64,000 nt of DNA from an uncultured Lachnospiraceae bacterium (GTDB taxonomy: Bacteria; Bacillota; Clostridia; Lachnospirales; Lachnospiraceae), in contig CAJTQI010000004.1 of NCBI GenBank assembly GCA_910578645.1, forward strand, positions 1-64,000, read 5' to 3'. The position numbers and the translations under genes were made by a program. Positions within the stretch are counted from its first letter, which is position 1; each line of letters opens with the position of its first letter. The notes below the pieces were generated by a model. The model was given only the letters and a program-made list of their open reading frames with translations. It had not been told where the DNA came from and searched no databases. This document shows positions 61,941-64,000 of this stretch, piece by piece.

Positions 61941-63059
61941 CTAATGTTGTCTGTCCGGCAGCAATGCCACGTTTTTTCCTGCCGCACGCATCTGTCTGGC
62001 TTCATGGAGCTGCTCCCTAAAATTTTCTTGCGTGTAAAACAGGTTCACGTTACTGTCAATCCCCGAAATGGCGGCTCCCTGCCTGCCCATCGCCGAAAGC
62101 AAATCGTCCACGACTACCATAAAGCCGATGGCAGGTGCATCCTTCCCAAACTGTTTAAGCAGTCCGTCGTAGCGTCCGCCTTTCACGATGGCATCCCCTA
62201 CGCCGTAGGTATATCCTTTAAAGATGATACCTGTATAATAATTATACTTACTTAACATGCCAAGGTCAAAGGAAACATATTTCTCAACGCCGTAGTCGCA
62301 CAACACCTCATATACTTTCTCAAGCCGTTCTATGGCATTTTTTGAGCGTTTGTTTGTAACGGCTCTCTTAGCTTCATTAAGGGTGGCCGCCGTGCCGAAC
62401 AATTCGCTGACTTTTAAAAGCAGCTCTTTGTCCTTTTGATTGACATGAATCCGGTCAAGCAGTTCTTCCGCGCCGAAATAGTTTTTGCCGGAAATATATT
62501 CCCGCAGCTTTAGTTCGCACTCTTCGTCAAGTCCGGCTTCGGCGCAGATGCCTTTGAAATATTCCAGGTTCCCGACGCTGATTTGAAAATCAGATAAACC
62601 CGCATGGTACAATGCCTCGATGGTCATGGCAATCATTTCCGCGTCCGCCTGGACGGAATCATCCCCGATTAACTCCGCGCCCATCTGCGTTGCTTCTTTC
62701 AGTTTCCCTTGCAGATTGGATGTATTCATAAAAATACTGCCCTGGTAACAGAAACGGAGGGGGACATTTTCATCCATAAAATATTTCGCCGCGCATCTGG
62801 CGATGGAAGGGGTAAAATCAGGCCGCAGCACAAGCGTATTCCCTTCTTTGTCGAAGAATTTATATAGTTCTTTGGAAGGTGTCGTCCCCACTTCTTTAGA
62901 GAATACGTCAAAAAACTCGAAGGTGGGCGTCTGGATATCCCTGTAGCCATAGCCTCTGATTTTCTCGTGAAGAAGATGCTCCACGACGGTTTTCTTTGCC
63001 TTTTCATCCCCGTATATGTCCCGTACGCCTTCCGGTGTATGTACCAATTTCTTACCCAT
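61941..63059 (-). CDS. hisZ: ATP phosphoribosyltransferase regulatory subunit HisZ
   Basis: 372 residues from the second of two ATGs (63059), 6 bases after GGAGG. Class II synthetase-like motifs LVLRPDFTPSIARCA and GGRYDGLLKQFG show the HisRS-like fold without tRNA binding. It completes short HisG and gives histidine feedback. The C-terminus ends at NVALLPDRQH, somewhat earlier than many homologues. Confidence 0.92.
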   Translation of the reverse strand: MGKKLVHTPEGVRDIYGDEKAKKTVVEHLLHEKIRGYGYRDIQTPTFEFFDVFSKEVGTTPSKELYKFFDKEGNTLVLRPDFTPSIARCAAKYFMDENVPLRFCYQGSIFMNTSNLQGKLKEATQMGAELIGDDSVQADAEMIAMTIEALYHAGLSDFQISVGNLEYFKGICAEAGLDEECELKLREYISGKNYFGAEELLDRIHVNQKDKELLLKVSELFGTAATLNEAKRAVTNKRSKNAIERLEKVYEVLCDYGVEKYVSFDLGMLSKYNYYTGIIFKGYTYGVGDAIVKGGRYDGLLKQFGKDAPAIGFMVVVDDLLSAMGRQGAAISGIDSNVNLFYTQENFREQLHEARQMRAAGKNVALLPDRQH

Positions 63060-63217
63060 CATGTTCCTCCGTTACTGTTGGATGTCTGTTCAAAATTCTA
63101 TGTGAAGTATTGTTTTGCCCGGTCTGCCGACATAATCATTGTCGCATAATCAGACAAGTTTGCTTCAATAATGTAAAGTGATAATTTGTTACTGTGCTAC
63201 TATATAAAACCTACTTT

Positions 63218-63246
63218 ACTATAACTTAATTCCCTCTCCTTGTCAA
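63218..63246 (-). promoter_or_regulatory. Promoter of the histidine operon
   Basis: Minus strand TTGACA (63241-63246), 17-base spacer, TATAGT (63218-63223). The leader of about 150 bases contains CGACA/TGTCG arms (near 63124-63140), but no recognisable T-box. Confidence 0.85.
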
Positions 63247-63291
63247 TTTCCTTCAAAATTGATTTTGCACCCTGGAATTTTTCCTCAGGAG

Positions 63292-63828
63292 TTATTCTAC
63301 CCGGTCATCCAGGTCTTTTTGCAGGATATCCAGGTAAGGCACCAGAATGCCATGTTTTTTTGGCAGGACATATGCAGGGTTCAGCTCGTCATAGCGGAAA
63401 CTCTTGCGGCCGCCTTCTTTCGCCCTGTCCCAGAAGAAACGAAGCATTTCATAGGGAAGATAGTAGAAAATATCCCGGTGTGTGTAATAGATGAGAAAAA
63501 ATGCTATACCTTTCTGCCTCTCAAACTGTCCCATAAATTCCACCTGATGTTCATGGATATTCTGAAGGGCAAAGGTATCTGCGGCGCACTCCTTGGCGTC
63601 GAAGCAGACCGGAATACCCTGTACGGCGCCGATGTAGTCCACGGTACTCTTCTGGTCGAAGTAGGCAAGGGTGATATGCCTGGTTTCTTTGTCTATGTTA
63701 ATGGGCGTGATGGGGGTGGGCACCTTCTGAATCAGTGCAAGCCCATTTTCCAGATATTTCTCATTTGTTCTGTTAATTAAATCTTCCAAGGTGGAGCCGC
63801 GCAGGCCGCGTGAGTTCCATGTTGCCAT
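63292..63828 (-). CDS. recU: Holliday junction resolvase RecU
   Basis: 178 residues. N-terminal NSRGLRGSTLEDLIN, catalytic STVDYIGAVQGIPVCFDAKEC with the Asp and Glu-x-Lys-like metal site, and HQVEFMGQFERQKGIAFFLI are RecU signatures. Resolves four-way junctions during recombination and chromosome segregation. The 172 bases left in the window past its start hold no gene that I can see. Confidence 0.93.
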   Translation of the reverse strand: MATWNSRGLRGSTLEDLINRTNEKYLENGLALIQKVPTPITPINIDKETRHITLAYFDQKSTVDYIGAVQGIPVCFDAKECAADTFALQNIHEHQVEFMGQFERQKGIAFFLIYYTHRDIFYYLPYEMLRFFWDRAKEGGRKSFRYDELNPAYVLPKKHGILVPYLDILQKDLDDRVE

Positions 63829-64000
63829 ATCTGCTTCATTCTCCTCTTTTTGCTTGACATGTTTCTGTCAGGAGTTTTTCCCCGTAGACGGGTGTTTCTA
63901 GCCTGTATTTGGATGGAGCGTATGAGGCATAGCCTGGTTTGTCAATCCGCATCCGAGACGGTTTGGAAAATATCCGGCAGTCCGGATATAAAAGTTCTGT

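Noticed and set aside
63063..63217. Histidine T-box in the his operon leader
   Set aside because: No T-box sequence or antiterminator/terminator pair could be seen; only a short CGACA/TGTCG dyad.

Overview
This window reads as the chromosome of a low-to-mid GC Gram-positive anaerobe, most likely a member of the Lachnospiraceae (Clostridia). That placement is inferred from gene order (miaB-mutS-mutL-miaA, then radC-mreBCD-PBP2-minCDE-rodA), a HisZ-type histidine operon, the rplU-prp-rpmA cluster with an N-terminally extended L27, and the TIGR03960/TIGR03936 pair next to an RNase G gene. No rRNA, tRNA or CRISPR array was seen. No stretch longer than 300 bases lacks a gene.

Bases 1 to about 9,335 are the right end of a siphovirus-like prophage on the + strand: the 3' part of a tape-measure gene with 120-bp tandem repeats, distal tail protein, tail-associated protein, a baseplate or fibre-like protein, a small unknown protein, a complete diversity-generating retroelement (DGR), holin and endolysin. 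The DGR has a C-type-lectin-like variable protein whose last codons form the variable repeat (VR), a GC-rich hairpin just behind the VR, an Avd-like accessory protein, a template repeat (TR) and a DGR-type reverse transcriptase. VR and TR differ at 13 positions, 12 of them adenines in the TR. The phage late terminator ends a few bases before a consensus promoter that drives miaB.

Bases 9,407-43,194 are mostly + strand core genes: tRNA modification and mismatch repair (miaB, mutS, mutL, miaA), radC, cell shape and division (mreBCD, PBP2, minCDE, rodA, a D,D-carboxypeptidase, sepF), aroB, lspA, rluD, a CstA carrier, a cytidylate-kinase-like protein, a TtcA-like enzyme and a tyrosine recombinase. 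A short minus-strand group (about 38.7-41.3 kb) holds two small proteins, dtd and an AI-2E-family permease.

At 43.2-44.5 kb a LysM protein resembling the SOS division inhibitor YneA is divergent from lexA, with several LexA boxes between them. From 45.0 to 56.9 kb the minus strand carries a ribosome assembly and RNA cluster (rsfS, yqeK, nadD, yhbY, obg, rpmA, prp, rplU, RNase G, two radical-SAM-linked genes) interrupted by a lipoprotein, a Nudix hydrolase and a MerR/YbjQ pair with a classic 19-bp-spacer MerR promoter. From 57.0 to 63.2 kb lies a minus-strand histidine operon (hisZ-hisG-SIMPL-hisD-hisB-hisIE) whose last gene fuses HisIE to a HisF-like barrel that has lost both catalytic aspartates. 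recU ends the window.

Apart from the DGR, the most unusual structure is in the intergenic DNA: a dispersed, foldable repeat placed against the ribosome binding site of unrelated genes, a 45-bp duplicated palindromic repeat in the his operon, and several long inverted repeats around 35-39 kb.
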